The position numbers and the translations under genes are program-made. A stretch of DNA of 64,000 bases from Streptomyces althioticus (lineage in GTDB: Bacteria; Actinomycetota; Actinomycetes; Streptomycetales; Streptomycetaceae). Every line of letters begins with the position of its first letter. Position 1 is the first letter of the stretch. This document shows positions 19,567-27,635 of the stretch, piece after piece. The stretch spans positions 186,001 to 250,000 of the forward strand of contig BMSW01000003.1 of the NCBI GenBank assembly GCA_014649355.1. The letters run 5' to 3'. Under the pieces are notes generated by a model. It ran no database searches. It saw only the letters and a list, made by a program, of their open reading frames with translations, and was not told the DNA's origin.

Positions 19567-20406
19567 CTACGGCTCGGACGGTCCCCCGGTCTGTCCCCGG
19601 TCCGTCTGCTCCATGGCCGCCCTGACCTTCTCCGCCTGCTCCTTGTCGGCCCGGGCGACGGCGGCCCTGGCGGCCTTCTCCGCTTCCCGCTCGGCCTTCT
19701 CGGCTTCCTTCTCGGCCTTGGCCGCCTCGGCGAGCTGCCGCTTCATGGCGGTGGCGTACATGTCGACGTACTCCTGGCCGGACAGCTTCATGATCTCGTA
19801 CATGACCTCGTCCGTCACCGCGCGGAGCACGAAGCGGTCGTGCTCCATGCCCTGGTAGCGGGTGAAGTCGAGGGGCTTGCCGATCCGGATGCCCGGGCGC
19901 ATCAGCTTGGGCATGACCTGCCCGGGGGGCTGGATCTTCTCCGTGTCGATCATGGCGACCGGGACGACGGGCGCCCCGGTGGCCAGCGCCACACGCGCCA
20001 GGCCGCCCGGCTTGCCGCGGTAGAGGCGGCCGTCGGGCGAGCGGGTGCCCTCGGGGTAGATCCCGAACAGCTCACCGCGCTCCAGCACCTCTATGCCGCT
20101 CTTGATCGCCGCCTCGCCGGCGCCGCGCGCCCCGGAGCGGTCCACGGGGAGCTGGCCGACGCCCTTGAAGAAGGCCGCCGTCATCCTGCCCTTGACGCCC
20201 GGAGTGGTGAAGTACTCCGCCTTCGCGATGAAGGTGACCTTGCGGTCGAGCACCGCGGGGAGGAAGAAGGAGTCCGAGAACGACAGGTGGTTGCTGGCCA
20301 GAATGGCGGGGCCCTCGGCCGGGATGTTCTCCAGGCCCTCCACCCAGGGCCTGAAGGCGAGCTTCAGCGGCCCTCCGATGGCGACCTTCATCGTGCCGTA
20401 CAACAA
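19567..20406 (-). CDS. plsC: 1-acyl-sn-glycerol-3-phosphate acyltransferase with C-terminal coiled coil
   Basis: A 279-residue membrane-associated enzyme that acylates lysophosphatidate to phosphatidate. The acyltransferase motifs are present: NHLSFSDSFF (NHxxxxD, about residues 39-48), FIAKAEYF, GIYPEGTRSPDG (~117-128) and VPVAMID. After ~residue 215 comes a Lys/Glu/Ala-rich helix (AKAEKEAEKAEREAEKAAR) predicted to be a coiled coil, not part of the standard enzyme. The start appears to be TTG 20406: GGGAGG lies seven bases upstream, whereas the first ATG (20391) is 22 bases from that site. A PlsC gene occupies the matching place in M. tuberculosis (Rv2182c, from memory). Confidence 0.92.
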   Translation of the reverse strand: MLYGTMKVAIGGPLKLAFRPWVEGLENIPAEGPAILASNHLSFSDSFFLPAVLDRKVTFIAKAEYFTTPGVKGRMTAAFFKGVGQLPVDRSGARGAGEAAIKSGIEVLERGELFGIYPEGTRSPDGRLYRGKPGGLARVALATGAPVVPVAMIDTEKIQPPGQVMPKLMRPGIRIGKPLDFTRYQGMEHDRFVLRAVTDEVMYEIMKLSGQEYVDMYATAMKRQLAEAAKAEKEAEKAEREAEKAARAAVARADKEQAEKVRAAMEQTDRGQTGGPSEP

Positions 20407-20599
20407 CCGAGTGCCTCCCGTGCGTGTTGGTCAGACCATATCCCGGAGCGGCGCCGAAGGCCCCGACGGCCCTGGTCGGTGTCAGTGCGGTCGCGTACGG
20501 TGAAGGTCCTGCAATTGCCGTGCCGGCCGCGCGCCGGCCGGGACGACGTGCCGGACCGACCACGAGTCCGAGGAAAGTCCCAGGAACAGGAGGCCGAAG

Positions 20600-21397
20600 G
20601 TGCCGCTGCTGACCGGAGCCGAGCCGTTCCGCCACGAGGGCGGGGAGACCGCGGTCCTCCTCTGCCACGGCTTCACCGGTTCGCCGCAGTCCATGCGCCC
20701 GTGGGCGGAGCATCTCGCCGAGCGCGGGCTGACCGTGTCGCTGCCGCTGCTCCCCGGGCACGGCACCCGCTGGGAGGACCTGGGGGTGACGGGCTGGCAG
20801 GACTGGTACGCGGAGGTGGACCGCGAGCTGCGGCTGCTGCGGGACCGCTCGGCGCGGGTGTTCGTGGCGGGGCTGTCGATGGGCGGCGCGCTGGCGCTGC
20901 GGCTGGCGGCGCGCCACGGTGACGCGGTGAGCGGGGTGATGGTGGTCAACCCTGCGAACAAGGTGCACGGGGTGGCCGCGCACGCCCTCCCGGTGCTGCG
21001 TCATCTCTTCCCCGCGACCAAGGGCATCGCGAGCGACATCGCCAAGCCGGTGACCCGGGAGCTGGGGTACGACAAGGTGCCGCTGCACGCGGCGCACTCC
21101 CTGCGGAACTTCTTCCGGCTGGTCGACGGTGAGCTGCCGCAGGTCACGCAGCCGCTGCTGCTGATGCGCAGCCCCCAGGACCATGTGGTGCCGCCGGCGG
21201 ACTCGGCGCGGATCCTGTCCCGGGTGTCGTCGACGGACGTGTCGGAGGTCCTGCTGGAACAGAGCTACCACGTGGCGACGTTGGACCACGACGCGGAGCT
21301 CATCTTCCGGGAGAGCACCGCGTTCATCGGCCGGCTCGCACCCGGCGCCGTCAGGGAGCCCGGTCTCGGCAAGGAAGGGACGACCGCAGGTGGCTGA
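20600..21397 (+). CDS. Alpha/beta hydrolase (carboxylesterase/monoacylglycerol-lipase type)
   Basis: A 265-residue serine hydrolase. The oxyanion motif LLCHGFTGSP (~20-29), nucleophile elbow GLSMGG (~92-97), acid SPQDHVVP (~196) and catalytic His in QSYHVATLD (~227) make a complete triad like that of Bacillus/Geobacillus Est30 carboxylesterases. GTG 20600 is preceded by GGAGG at seven bases. There is no signal peptide. It is divergent from plsC and overlaps the next gene by eight bases, so lipid turnover is a plausible role. Confidence 0.9.
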   Translation: MPLLTGAEPFRHEGGETAVLLCHGFTGSPQSMRPWAEHLAERGLTVSLPLLPGHGTRWEDLGVTGWQDWYAEVDRELRLLRDRSARVFVAGLSMGGALALRLAARHGDAVSGVMVVNPANKVHGVAAHALPVLRHLFPATKGIASDIAKPVTRELGYDKVPLHAAHSLRNFFRLVDGELPQVTQPLLLMRSPQDHVVPPADSARILSRVSSTDVSEVLLEQSYHVATLDHDAELIFRESTAFIGRLAPGAVREPGLGKEGTTAGG

Positions 21398-21983
21398 CCA
21401 CGACTCGGACCGCGAGGGCCGCGAGCCGGAGGAGAAGGGCGTCCCCTTCGACGAGGCCGCCGCGTGGGAGGCGATCGTCGCCGGGTACGGCGAGGAGCCG
21501 CCGGACCCGCCGGGCGCCAAGCCGTTCAAGTCGGTGGAGGACCTGGCGCTGCTGGAGCCCGAGACCAACGACGAGGACGGCGCGGACGGCGTCGGGACCA
21601 AGGCGCCCCCGCGGAAGACGGAGGAGGAGCCTCCGGCCAGGCCGCTGGGCGGCTCGGTGGCGTTCGCACCGGGGGTCGGACCGCGGGACTACAGCGTGAA
21701 GGAGCCGGCGGAGGAGGACCTCGACGAGAGCGACGAGGGGCACTTCGTGCCGCCGGAGCCGCCGCCGCTGCCGGAGGCGGACGTGACCTCCAAGTTCGCC
21801 TGGCTGGGGGTGCTGGGCGCGCCGGTGCTGCTCCTGCTGGCGATACTGCTGGGCTGGGAGATGACCTGGTGGCTGGCCACCGCGTGCATCGGCGGCTTCC
21901 TGGGCGGCGCGCTCACGCTGGTGATGCGGATGCGCACGGACGACGAGGACGACGAGGACCCGGGACGCGGCGCGGTGGTCTGA
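21390..21983 (+). CDS. Hypothetical acidic protein with C-terminal membrane hairpin
   Basis: 197 residues. The first ~130 are acidic and proline-rich, with no recognised domain (VEDLALLEPETNDEDG). Two membrane segments follow (about 137-155 and 158-178), then an acidic tail (RTDDEDDEDPG). The GTG start lies inside the end of the hydrolase gene, eight bases before that stop ends, with AAGGAAGGG upstream; this indicates translational coupling. I do not recognise a function. Its stop lies only six bases from the stop of the convergent gene. Confidence 0.85.
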   Translation: MADHDSDREGREPEEKGVPFDEAAAWEAIVAGYGEEPPDPPGAKPFKSVEDLALLEPETNDEDGADGVGTKAPPRKTEEEPPARPLGGSVAFAPGVGPRDYSVKEPAEEDLDESDEGHFVPPEPPPLPEADVTSKFAWLGVLGAPVLLLLAILLGWEMTWWLATACIGGFLGGALTLVMRMRTDDEDDEDPGRGAVV

Positions 21984-21989
21984 CCCCGC

Positions 21990-22748
21990 TCAGACGGCTG
22001 CCGGGACCTTGAGGGCGGCCAGCACCGGCAGGTGGTCGGTCGCCGCCCGCAGGTCCGCCTCCGTCACTCCCGGCTGGTCGTGGGGGACGCCGCAGCCCAG
22101 CACCTCGACGCCCTTGGTGACGAACAGGGCGTCGATGCGCTTGGGCGGGCCGGTGCGCGTCCAGGTGTGCTCGCCTCCCCAGGGCGCGGCGGTGCGGCAG
22201 TCCGTGAGGGTGCCGGCCAGCCGGCGGAAGGTGCGTCCGGACGGCTCGTCGTTGAGGTCCCCGCCCGCGACGGCGTGGTCGACCCCCATCCCGGCCACCC
22301 GGTCCAGCAGCATCCCGCCCTGCTCGTACCGCTCGGTCCTCTCCAGGGACAGATGGCAGCTGAGCACGCCGAGCCGGGCGCCGCCGAACCGTACGACGGC
22401 GGTGGCGAAGCCGCGCCGGTGCCGGCCGGGGGTGAGCGGCAGCAGCACGTCCTCGGTGCGTTCGACGGTGGCCCGCAGGGAGCACAGCAGGGCGGGTCCG
22501 GCGGCGGTCGCGCCGCCGGAGAGGATCACCAGTCCGGAGTCGGAGGCGAGCCGGGCGAGCTGCTTGCGCCAGCGGAAGAACCGCGGCGCCTCCTGGAGCA
22601 GCACCAGGTCGGGCGCGCATGCCCCGATCACCCGGGCGAGGGCGGCGGTGTCGTCCTTCATCGAGCGGATGTTGTAGCTGAGGACCCGGACGACGGCCGA
22701 GCCGTCGGCGTCGGTGCGGGACCCTGGCAGCAGCTCAGTCGTCGCCAT
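21990..22748 (-). CDS. Endonuclease/exonuclease/phosphatase (EEP) family hydrolase
   Basis: A 252-residue EEP-fold protein. Motifs: VLSYNIRSMKDD (Asn for metal), LVLLQEAPRF (Glu, ~52), VLSCHLSLE (~126), VAGGDLNDEPSG (Asp/Asn pair, ~157) and ATDHLPVLA (catalytic His, ~239). These define a Mg-dependent phosphoesterase that could act on nucleic acids or phosphoinositide-like head groups. No signal peptide is seen. The start MATTE was chosen because similarity begins shortly after it; the ribosome site is weak. Located next to glkA and convergent with the acidic membrane protein. Confidence 0.88.
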   Translation of the reverse strand: MATTELLPGSRTDADGSAVVRVLSYNIRSMKDDTAALARVIGACAPDLVLLQEAPRFFRWRKQLARLASDSGLVILSGGATAAGPALLCSLRATVERTEDVLLPLTPGRHRRGFATAVVRFGGARLGVLSCHLSLERTERYEQGGMLLDRVAGMGVDHAVAGGDLNDEPSGRTFRRLAGTLTDCRTAAPWGGEHTWTRTGPPKRIDALFVTKGVEVLGCGVPHDQPGVTEADLRAATDHLPVLAALKVPAAV

Positions 22749-22845
22749 GCCGATCAAGATACGCCGCGGAGGCCCTCCGGGTACGGCGACGCCCGCCGTT
22801 CCCCTCCGGGGGTCGGGCGGGCGCCGGCCGGGTGCCGAGGGGCCG

Positions 22846-23799
22846 TCACATGACGGGGTCGGGCTCGCGGGCGAGGTCGGCGGCGCCGACCAGGCCGGCC
22901 TTGTTGCCGAGCTGGGCGCCGAGGACGTCGGCGACGGGACGCCAGTTCCCGCCGACCAGCCAGCGGCGGTACGACTTGCGGATCGGTCCGAGGACCAGCT
23001 CGCCCTCGTCGGAGAGGCCACCGCCGACGATGAACGCGGACGGGTCGAACAGGGAGGCGAGGTCGGCCAGGCCCGCGCCGACCCAGCGGGCCAGCTCGCG
23101 GTAGGAGTCGACGGCCACCCGGTCGCCCTGGCGGGCCGCCATGGAAACGTGCTTGCCCTCGATGCCCTCGGGGGTGCCGTCGCCGAGCGAGAGCAGCGTC
23201 TGGGCCTGCTCGGGGGTGGCGTTGGCGCGCTGCTTGGCATAGCGGACGAGGGCGCGGCCGGAGGCGTACTGCTCCCAGCAGCCCTGCGAGCCGCAGCCGC
23301 ACAGCAGGCCGTCCGGCACCATGCGGATGTGGCCGAACTCGGCGGCCACGCCGAAGTGGCCGCGGCGCAGCTTGTTGCCGATGATCACACCGCCGCCGAG
23401 GCCGGTGCCCAGGGTGATGCAGATGACGTTGCGGTGGCCTTTGCCCGCGCCGAACTTGTACTCGCCCCAGGCCGCCGCGTTGGCGTCGTTCTCCACGACG
23501 ACCGGGAGGCCCACGCGGGCCTCGACCTTCTCCTTGAGCGGCTCGTTGCGCCAGTGGATGTTGGGGGCGAAGTAGACCTCGGAACGCTGGCGGTTGACGT
23601 AGCCGGCCGCGCCGATGCCCACGCCGACGATGTCGTGCCCGGCGCGCGCTCCCTCCACCGCGGAGGCGATGGCGTCCACGATCTCCTCGGGCGTGCCCGG
23701 GGTCGGCACCTTGTGGGTCGAGAGGATGGTGCCTTCCTCGTCGACCACGCCGGCCGCGATCTTCGTGCCGCCGATGTCGACGCCGATGGTGAGTCCCAT
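22846..23799 (-). CDS. glkA: Glucokinase (ROK family)
   Basis: A 317-residue kinase forming glucose 6-phosphate. The ATP motif IGVDIGGTKIAAGVV opens the protein; the ROK zinc motif CGCGSQGCWEQYASG (~residue 165-179) and the HWRNEPL and FGVAAEFGH blocks are clear. In Streptomyces this enzyme is also central to carbon catabolite repression independently of flux. GAGGG precedes the ATG. The gene upstream in the same direction is the SCO2127-like gene, as in S. coelicolor from memory. Confidence 0.96.
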   Translation of the reverse strand: MGLTIGVDIGGTKIAAGVVDEEGTILSTHKVPTPGTPEEIVDAIASAVEGARAGHDIVGVGIGAAGYVNRQRSEVYFAPNIHWRNEPLKEKVEARVGLPVVVENDANAAAWGEYKFGAGKGHRNVICITLGTGLGGGVIIGNKLRRGHFGVAAEFGHIRMVPDGLLCGCGSQGCWEQYASGRALVRYAKQRANATPEQAQTLLSLGDGTPEGIEGKHVSMAARQGDRVAVDSYRELARWVGAGLADLASLFDPSAFIVGGGLSDEGELVLGPIRKSYRRWLVGGNWRPVADVLGAQLGNKAGLVGAADLAREPDPVM

Positions 23800-23929
23800 G
23801 AATCCCTCAGTTTCGGTCGAGCCCCGCTACGCCAACGGTACCCGAGGTGACGGGCGCGCCGTCCCTGTGTCCGCAGGCCGGGCGGCCCGGAACCGCCGGG
23901 GGATCCGGGCGGGACTCACCGGGCGGGGC

Positions 23930-24490
23930 TCAGTCGAGGTCGATGCGCTCGCCAGGGCCGGTGCCGGGGTCGTCACCGGGGTCGCGGCGCTCCTCGGGGG
24001 CGTGCGGCGGGGTGTCGCGCGCCGTCCAGCGGCGTTCCTGGTCCTGCACGGCGGAGCGGTAGGCGGCGAGGAGTTCGCTGCCGGCGGCGGCGAGGTGGTC
24101 GAAGACGTCCGGGTTGCGTTCGATGACGGGTTCGACGGCGGCCTTCGCCTGCTGCACGACCTGGCGGACGACCTGCTGGGCGGCGGGTCCGGCGACCGCG
24201 CCGAGCAGCGGTGACTGGAGGTCGGAGAGTTTGCCGGCGACCGCGTCGACGAGCTTCCTGAACTCCTCGGCGGCGGAGCCCGGGGGCGTGCCGTGGCGGG
24301 CACGGCGGCGGGCCCGCTCGGCTTCCAGGTCCTCGGCGGCGGCGGTGGCCCAGGCGTCGTCGTGCACCTCGGAGGGGGCTTCGGCGGGCGCCTCGGCACG
24401 GTCGTCCCGGGCGTCGTCGGCCCGCTTGCCGAAGGTCTCGTCCCCGGCCTCGTTCCCGGTGTCGTCGGGCGGGGGGAGCTGTTCGCTCAT
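23930..24490 (-). CDS. SCO2127-like protein upstream of glkA
   Basis: 186 residues (about 20 kDa), very hydrophilic: acidic first 60 residues, then a helical segment (AAEEFRKLVDAVAGKLSDLQSPLLGAVAG onward to LLAAYRSAVQDQERR), then a disordered Pro/Asp tail. There is no catalytic motif. By position and size it corresponds to SCO2127 of S. coelicolor, which has been linked to carbon catabolite repression together with glkA and reported to interact with the BldK solute-binding protein. AAGGAG precedes the ATG. The 130 bases between this stop and glkA may carry a separate glkA promoter. Confidence 0.88.
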   Translation of the reverse strand: MSEQLPPPDDTGNEAGDETFGKRADDARDDRAEAPAEAPSEVHDDAWATAAAEDLEAERARRRARHGTPPGSAAEEFRKLVDAVAGKLSDLQSPLLGAVAGPAAQQVVRQVVQQAKAAVEPVIERNPDVFDHLAAAGSELLAAYRSAVQDQERRWTARDTPPHAPEERRDPGDDPGTGPGERIDLD

Positions 24491-24548
24491 GACGGACTCC
24501 TTGACTGCGGGTGGCCCCCTCGACGGTACCCGAACGGCCGTCGCGGCT

Positions 24549-25700
24549 TCACCGGCTGCGCGGCCAGAGCTCCGGATCGGGCCGGAATCGGATGCGCAGC
24601 TCGCCCTCGCGGAGGGCGGCGCCGTCGACGGTGCAGCGGCGCAGCGCGGAGGGCAGCGGGACGACGCGGCGGAACGGTCCGGCGGTGACGGTCAGTTCGT
24701 CGCCGCGGCGGACGAGGTCGAGGGCCTCGCGGCGGGCGCCGGGCAGGGGGAGGTGCCAGACGAGGACGCCGTCCTCGGCGATCCGGTCGGCGACCGGCCA
24801 GCGGACCGGGCCGGTGGCCGCGGGGGCGGCGGGCGCCGCGAGGGCGGCGAGGTCGTCGGCGCCGCGCGGGTCGCGGCCGAGGTGGGCGACGGTGCGCACG
24901 GTGTGCTCCTCGCGCCACTCGTCGAGCGTCTTGCGCTGCTGGGCGACGGGCCCGGCGAGCCAGCCCGCCGCCTCGCCCTCCGGCAGGACGCGGTTGGCGA
25001 CGACCGCGTCCAGGCGCAGCCCGCGCAGGGCGACGCCCAGGGCGGCGGTGCGCAGGGCGTCGGCGCCGGCGGGCCCCGGTTCGGCGACCAGGCGTACGGC
25101 GGTGCCGCGGTCGGCGAGGAGGGCCTCGACGGCGGCGAGCTGGAGGTCGAGGCGCGCGGCCGTCTCGTAGATCCACTCCGCGGGCATCGGGACGCCCGCG
25201 AGCCGCCCGAGCACGGGGCGCAGCGCGCGGGCGGCCTGCCGCTCGGGCGGCAGCAGGCGGCGCAGGACGCGGCGGAGCTCCTCGGGCAGGGCGAGGAGGG
25301 CGAGCGCGCGGGGGGTGGCGGGCAGGTCGACGACGAGGAGGTCCCAGGCGTCCTCGGAGGCGGCGGCGTCCCGCAGGGCGCGCAGCACGGCGAGTTCCTC
25401 GGCGCCGGGGAGGGATCCGGTCTCCCCGGGCTCCAGGCGGGAGGCGCCGAGCAGGTCCAGCGCACCGCCCGCGCGCTCCTGCAACGCGGCGAGGTCGGCC
25501 CGGAGGCCCGCGTCGGCGTCGATCCGGCGCACGGTGAGGCCGGGGAGGTCCGCGTCCCCGAGCACCGGCCCCAGGGTGTCCCCCGGATCGGTTCCCAGCA
25601 GCAGTGTGCGGGCGCCCTCACGGGCGGCGGCGAACGCGGTGGCGGCCGCGACGGTGGTGCGGCCGGCGCCGCCGGGGCCGGTGATCAGGAGGGTGCGCAT
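24549..25700 (-). CDS. ArsA-like ATPase with degenerate P-loop
   Basis: A 383-residue SIMIBI-class protein related to ArsA/GET3. Its P-loop reads GPGGAGRTT (residues 8-16): the signature Lys is Pro and the phosphate-binding Lys is Arg, whereas active members read GKGGVGKTT. Switch-like GTDPGDTLG (DP..T) and LLVVDLPATPRAL (Walker B-like) survive, and a C-terminal beta domain of ArsA_HSP20 type follows. No cysteines for arsenite are visible. It lies one gene from a START-domain protein, the same pair as Rv2184c/Rv2185c of Mycobacterium as I recall. Function is unknown; tail-anchored protein handling or regulatory nucleotide binding are possibilities. Confidence 0.85.
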   Translation of the reverse strand: MRTLLITGPGGAGRTTVAAATAFAAAREGARTLLLGTDPGDTLGPVLGDADLPGLTVRRIDADAGLRADLAALQERAGGALDLLGASRLEPGETGSLPGAEELAVLRALRDAAASEDAWDLLVVDLPATPRALALLALPEELRRVLRRLLPPERQAARALRPVLGRLAGVPMPAEWIYETAARLDLQLAAVEALLADRGTAVRLVAEPGPAGADALRTAALGVALRGLRLDAVVANRVLPEGEAAGWLAGPVAQQRKTLDEWREEHTVRTVAHLGRDPRGADDLAALAAPAAPAATGPVRWPVADRIAEDGVLVWHLPLPGARREALDLVRRGDELTVTAGPFRRVVPLPSALRRCTVDGAALREGELRIRFRPDPELWPRSR

Positions 25701-25752
25701 GAGGCTGCACGCTACCGGTCGCCCACACCCGGGGCTCCGCCCCGGACCCCGC

Positions 25753-25800
25753 TCCTCGAACGCCGGAGGGGCTGGATTCAGCCCGCCCGGCGTTCGAGGA
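25753..25800. repeat. 14-bp inverted repeat at head of tandem array
   Basis: TCCTCGAACGCCGG (25753-25766) is perfectly complementary to CCGGCGTTCGAGGA (25787-25800), with a 20-base loop that includes the start of the first 41-bp repeat. It can form a strong hairpin downstream of the START-domain gene's opposite flank and upstream of the ArsA-like gene. Confidence 0.8.
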
Positions 25801-25893
25801 CGAAGCCCGAGGCCGGAATCAGCCCGCCCGACGTTCGAGGACGAGGCCCGAGGCCGGAATCAGCCCGCCCGACGTTTGAGGACGAGGCCCGCC
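25771..25893. repeat. Three tandem 41-bp repeats
   Basis: Three consecutive 41-base units (25771-25811, 25812-25852, 25853-25893) share AATCAGCCCGCCCGACGTT, TGAGGACGA or CGAGGACGA and GGCCCGAG pieces; units 2 and 3 differ at only a few positions. They fill the gap between the START-domain stop and the ArsA-like start. There is no gene in the 255-base gap. Confidence 0.85.
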
Positions 25894-25955
25894 AGGGCCG
25901 ATACGGCGCACCGGGAACGCGAGGACCACGAGGAAAGCCGGACGCCGCGGGCGTT

Positions 25956-26399
25956 CTACTTCGCGCCGGACTCCACGCGCTTCTTCAGGCCCGCCAGGGC
26001 GCGGTCGATGATGACCTTCTCCGCCTTGCGCTTGATCATGCCGAGCATCGGGATCTTGACGTCGACGGTCAGGCGGTAGGTGACCTCGGTGGTGTCCGCG
26101 CCCGCGGGGGTGAGGACGTAGGAGCCGTCGAGGGAGCGGAGCATCTGGGACTTCACCAGGGTCCAGGAGACCTCGTGCGGGCCGCTCCAGGTGTACGCCA
26201 GGGTCTGGTCGTCCTTGATCGCGCCGGCGTCCATGACCAGACGGACCTGCTCCGCGCGGCCCTCCGCGTCGGTCTTGAGGACCTCCGCCTCCTTCACCTC
26301 TCCCGTCCACTCGGGATAGCGGGCGAAGTCGGAGATCACTCCCATCACGTCGGCCGGTGCCGCCTCGATGGTGATGCTCGAGCTGGTGTGTTCCGCCAT
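25956..26399 (-). CDS. START/SRPBCC-domain protein (polyketide cyclase/dehydrase-like)
   Basis: A 147-residue single-domain helix-grip protein. It begins SSSITIEAAPADVMGVISDFARYPEWTGEV, the standard opening of the polyketide-cyclase/CoQ10-binding type, and ends in the long C-terminal helix MIKRKAEKVIIDRALAGLKKRV. Such proteins bind hydrophobic ligands. The neighbours (ArsA-like ATPase, acyl-CoA ligase, mannosyltransferases) and the Mycobacterium parallel suggest a lipid-binding role in envelope metabolism, not polyketide cyclisation. GGAGGAG precedes the ATG. Confidence 0.88.
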   Translation of the reverse strand: MAEHTSSSITIEAAPADVMGVISDFARYPEWTGEVKEAEVLKTDAEGRAEQVRLVMDAGAIKDDQTLAYTWSGPHEVSWTLVKSQMLRSLDGSYVLTPAGADTTEVTYRLTVDVKIPMLGMIKRKAEKVIIDRALAGLKKRVESGAK

Positions 26400-26541
26400 C
26401 GCCGTGGCTCCTCCAGATGCGGGCCGGTAGGTCGTCCTCGCCGTGCGCGGGCCGGACGGCCCACGCGCGTGCAGCGGAAGGCTACCGCGCACCGCCCGTA
26501 CCGAGATCACCCGACCTGGGCGCAGGCGTCCGGAGAGCGTC

Positions 26542-27339
26542 TCAGAACTCCAGCGCCCAGGGCCGGCCGGTGGACGCGAAGTGCCCCACGTTGACGCATT
26601 CGGTGAAGCCGATCCGCATCCGCCGTACCAGCGGCTGGTGGACGTGTCCGAACAGCGAGTAGCGGGGCCGGGTCCGCCGGATCGCCTCCAGCAGCGCCGT
26701 GCTGCCCCGCTCGAAGCGGCGGGCGACGGTGTCGTAGACCAGCTCCGGGACCTCCGGCGGGATGTGCGTGCACAGCACGTCGACCTCGCCGACGGCCTCG
26801 ATCTTCGCCGCGTACTCCTCGTCGTCGATCTCGTACGGCGTGCGCATCGGGGTGCGCAGGCCGCCGCCGACGAAGCCGAAGGTCCAGCCGCCGATCTCCA
26901 CCCGCTGACCGTCGAGCACGGTGGTGCCGGGCCCGGCGTACTCCCGCCACAGGGGCGGCACGTCGACGTTGCCGTAGGTGGCGTACGTAGGAGTGGGGAA
27001 GGCGGCGAACATCTCCGCGTACTGTTTGCGCACCGCCGTCTCGATCGCCGTCGCGCGGTCGACGCCGATGCCGGCCCACAGTCCGCGCTGGAAGTCGCGC
27101 GCCTCCTCGAAGCGGCGGGCGGTGCGCATCTCGACGATGCGGTGGGCGTTCTCCGTGCCGAACAGGTCGGGGAAGATGCCGCGCGAGTGGTCGGCGTAGT
27201 CGAGGAACAGCACCAGGTCACCGAGGCAGATCAGGGCGTCGGCGCCCTCCTTCGCGCGGGCGAGGTCGGCCGCGTTGCCGTGTACGTCGCTGACCACGTG
27301 GACGCGGGTGCCGGAGCCGCCGCCGGGTGAGGATGCCAT
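26542..27339 (-). CDS. Metallophosphoesterase
   Basis: A 265-residue calcineurin-fold phosphoesterase. Metal ligands are visible: VVSDVHGN (D-x-H, ~16-23), LICLGDLV (GD, ~38), YGNVDVP (GNxD in place of GNHD, ~121), CTHIPP (~189) and FGHVHQP (GHxH, ~235). The GNVD variant is common in diverse phosphodiesterases. The substrate is not deducible. It is divergent from the acyl-CoA ligase, with 296 bases between their starts. Confidence 0.88.
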   Translation of the reverse strand: MASSPGGGSGTRVHVVSDVHGNAADLARAKEGADALICLGDLVLFLDYADHSRGIFPDLFGTENAHRIVEMRTARRFEEARDFQRGLWAGIGVDRATAIETAVRKQYAEMFAAFPTPTYATYGNVDVPPLWREYAGPGTTVLDGQRVEIGGWTFGFVGGGLRTPMRTPYEIDDEEYAAKIEAVGEVDVLCTHIPPEVPELVYDTVARRFERGSTALLEAIRRTRPRYSLFGHVHQPLVRRMRIGFTECVNVGHFASTGRPWALEF

Positions 27340-27496
27340 GGCGATCAAGCGTAATCCTGTGGGGCATACGTGAACAATGGCGGTCCTACCTGCGGTTACT
27401 GGCTCGCCGGATCCGCCGTGGACTACTGTGCGCAATGAAACACCAAGCTGTGTGACGCAGCGAACATCTGGCAGGGCCCCCCTGTCGTGACAGCCA

Positions 27497-27508
27497 TACC
27501 GGCGGGTA
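27497..27508. promoter_or_regulatory. TACC-N4-GGTA palindrome upstream of the acyl-CoA ligase
   Basis: TACCGGCGGGTA has perfect four-base outer arms and lies about 130 bases upstream of the ligase start. It resembles sites of TetR-type regulators of fatty-acid genes in actinomycetes, but I cannot assign one. The rest of the 296-base gap holds nothing I can name. Confidence 0.3.
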
Positions 27509-27635
27509 ACGTCCGGGCAGTCCAGTCGTGCTCGGGATTTCAACCAGTGAATTCTTGAGCACCCGCCCGAGCCTTGGACCGCACCGTCGCATCGCACAAC
27601 GTCGTGGCGCCGGCGCCCTAAGAGGAGCAGCAGTC

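Noticed and set aside
21990..22748. Exodeoxyribonuclease III as the specific identity of the EEP-family protein
   Set aside because: The five family motifs fit the superfamily, but the protein lacks the segments specific for ExoIII or for DNase I, so only the fold family is claimed.
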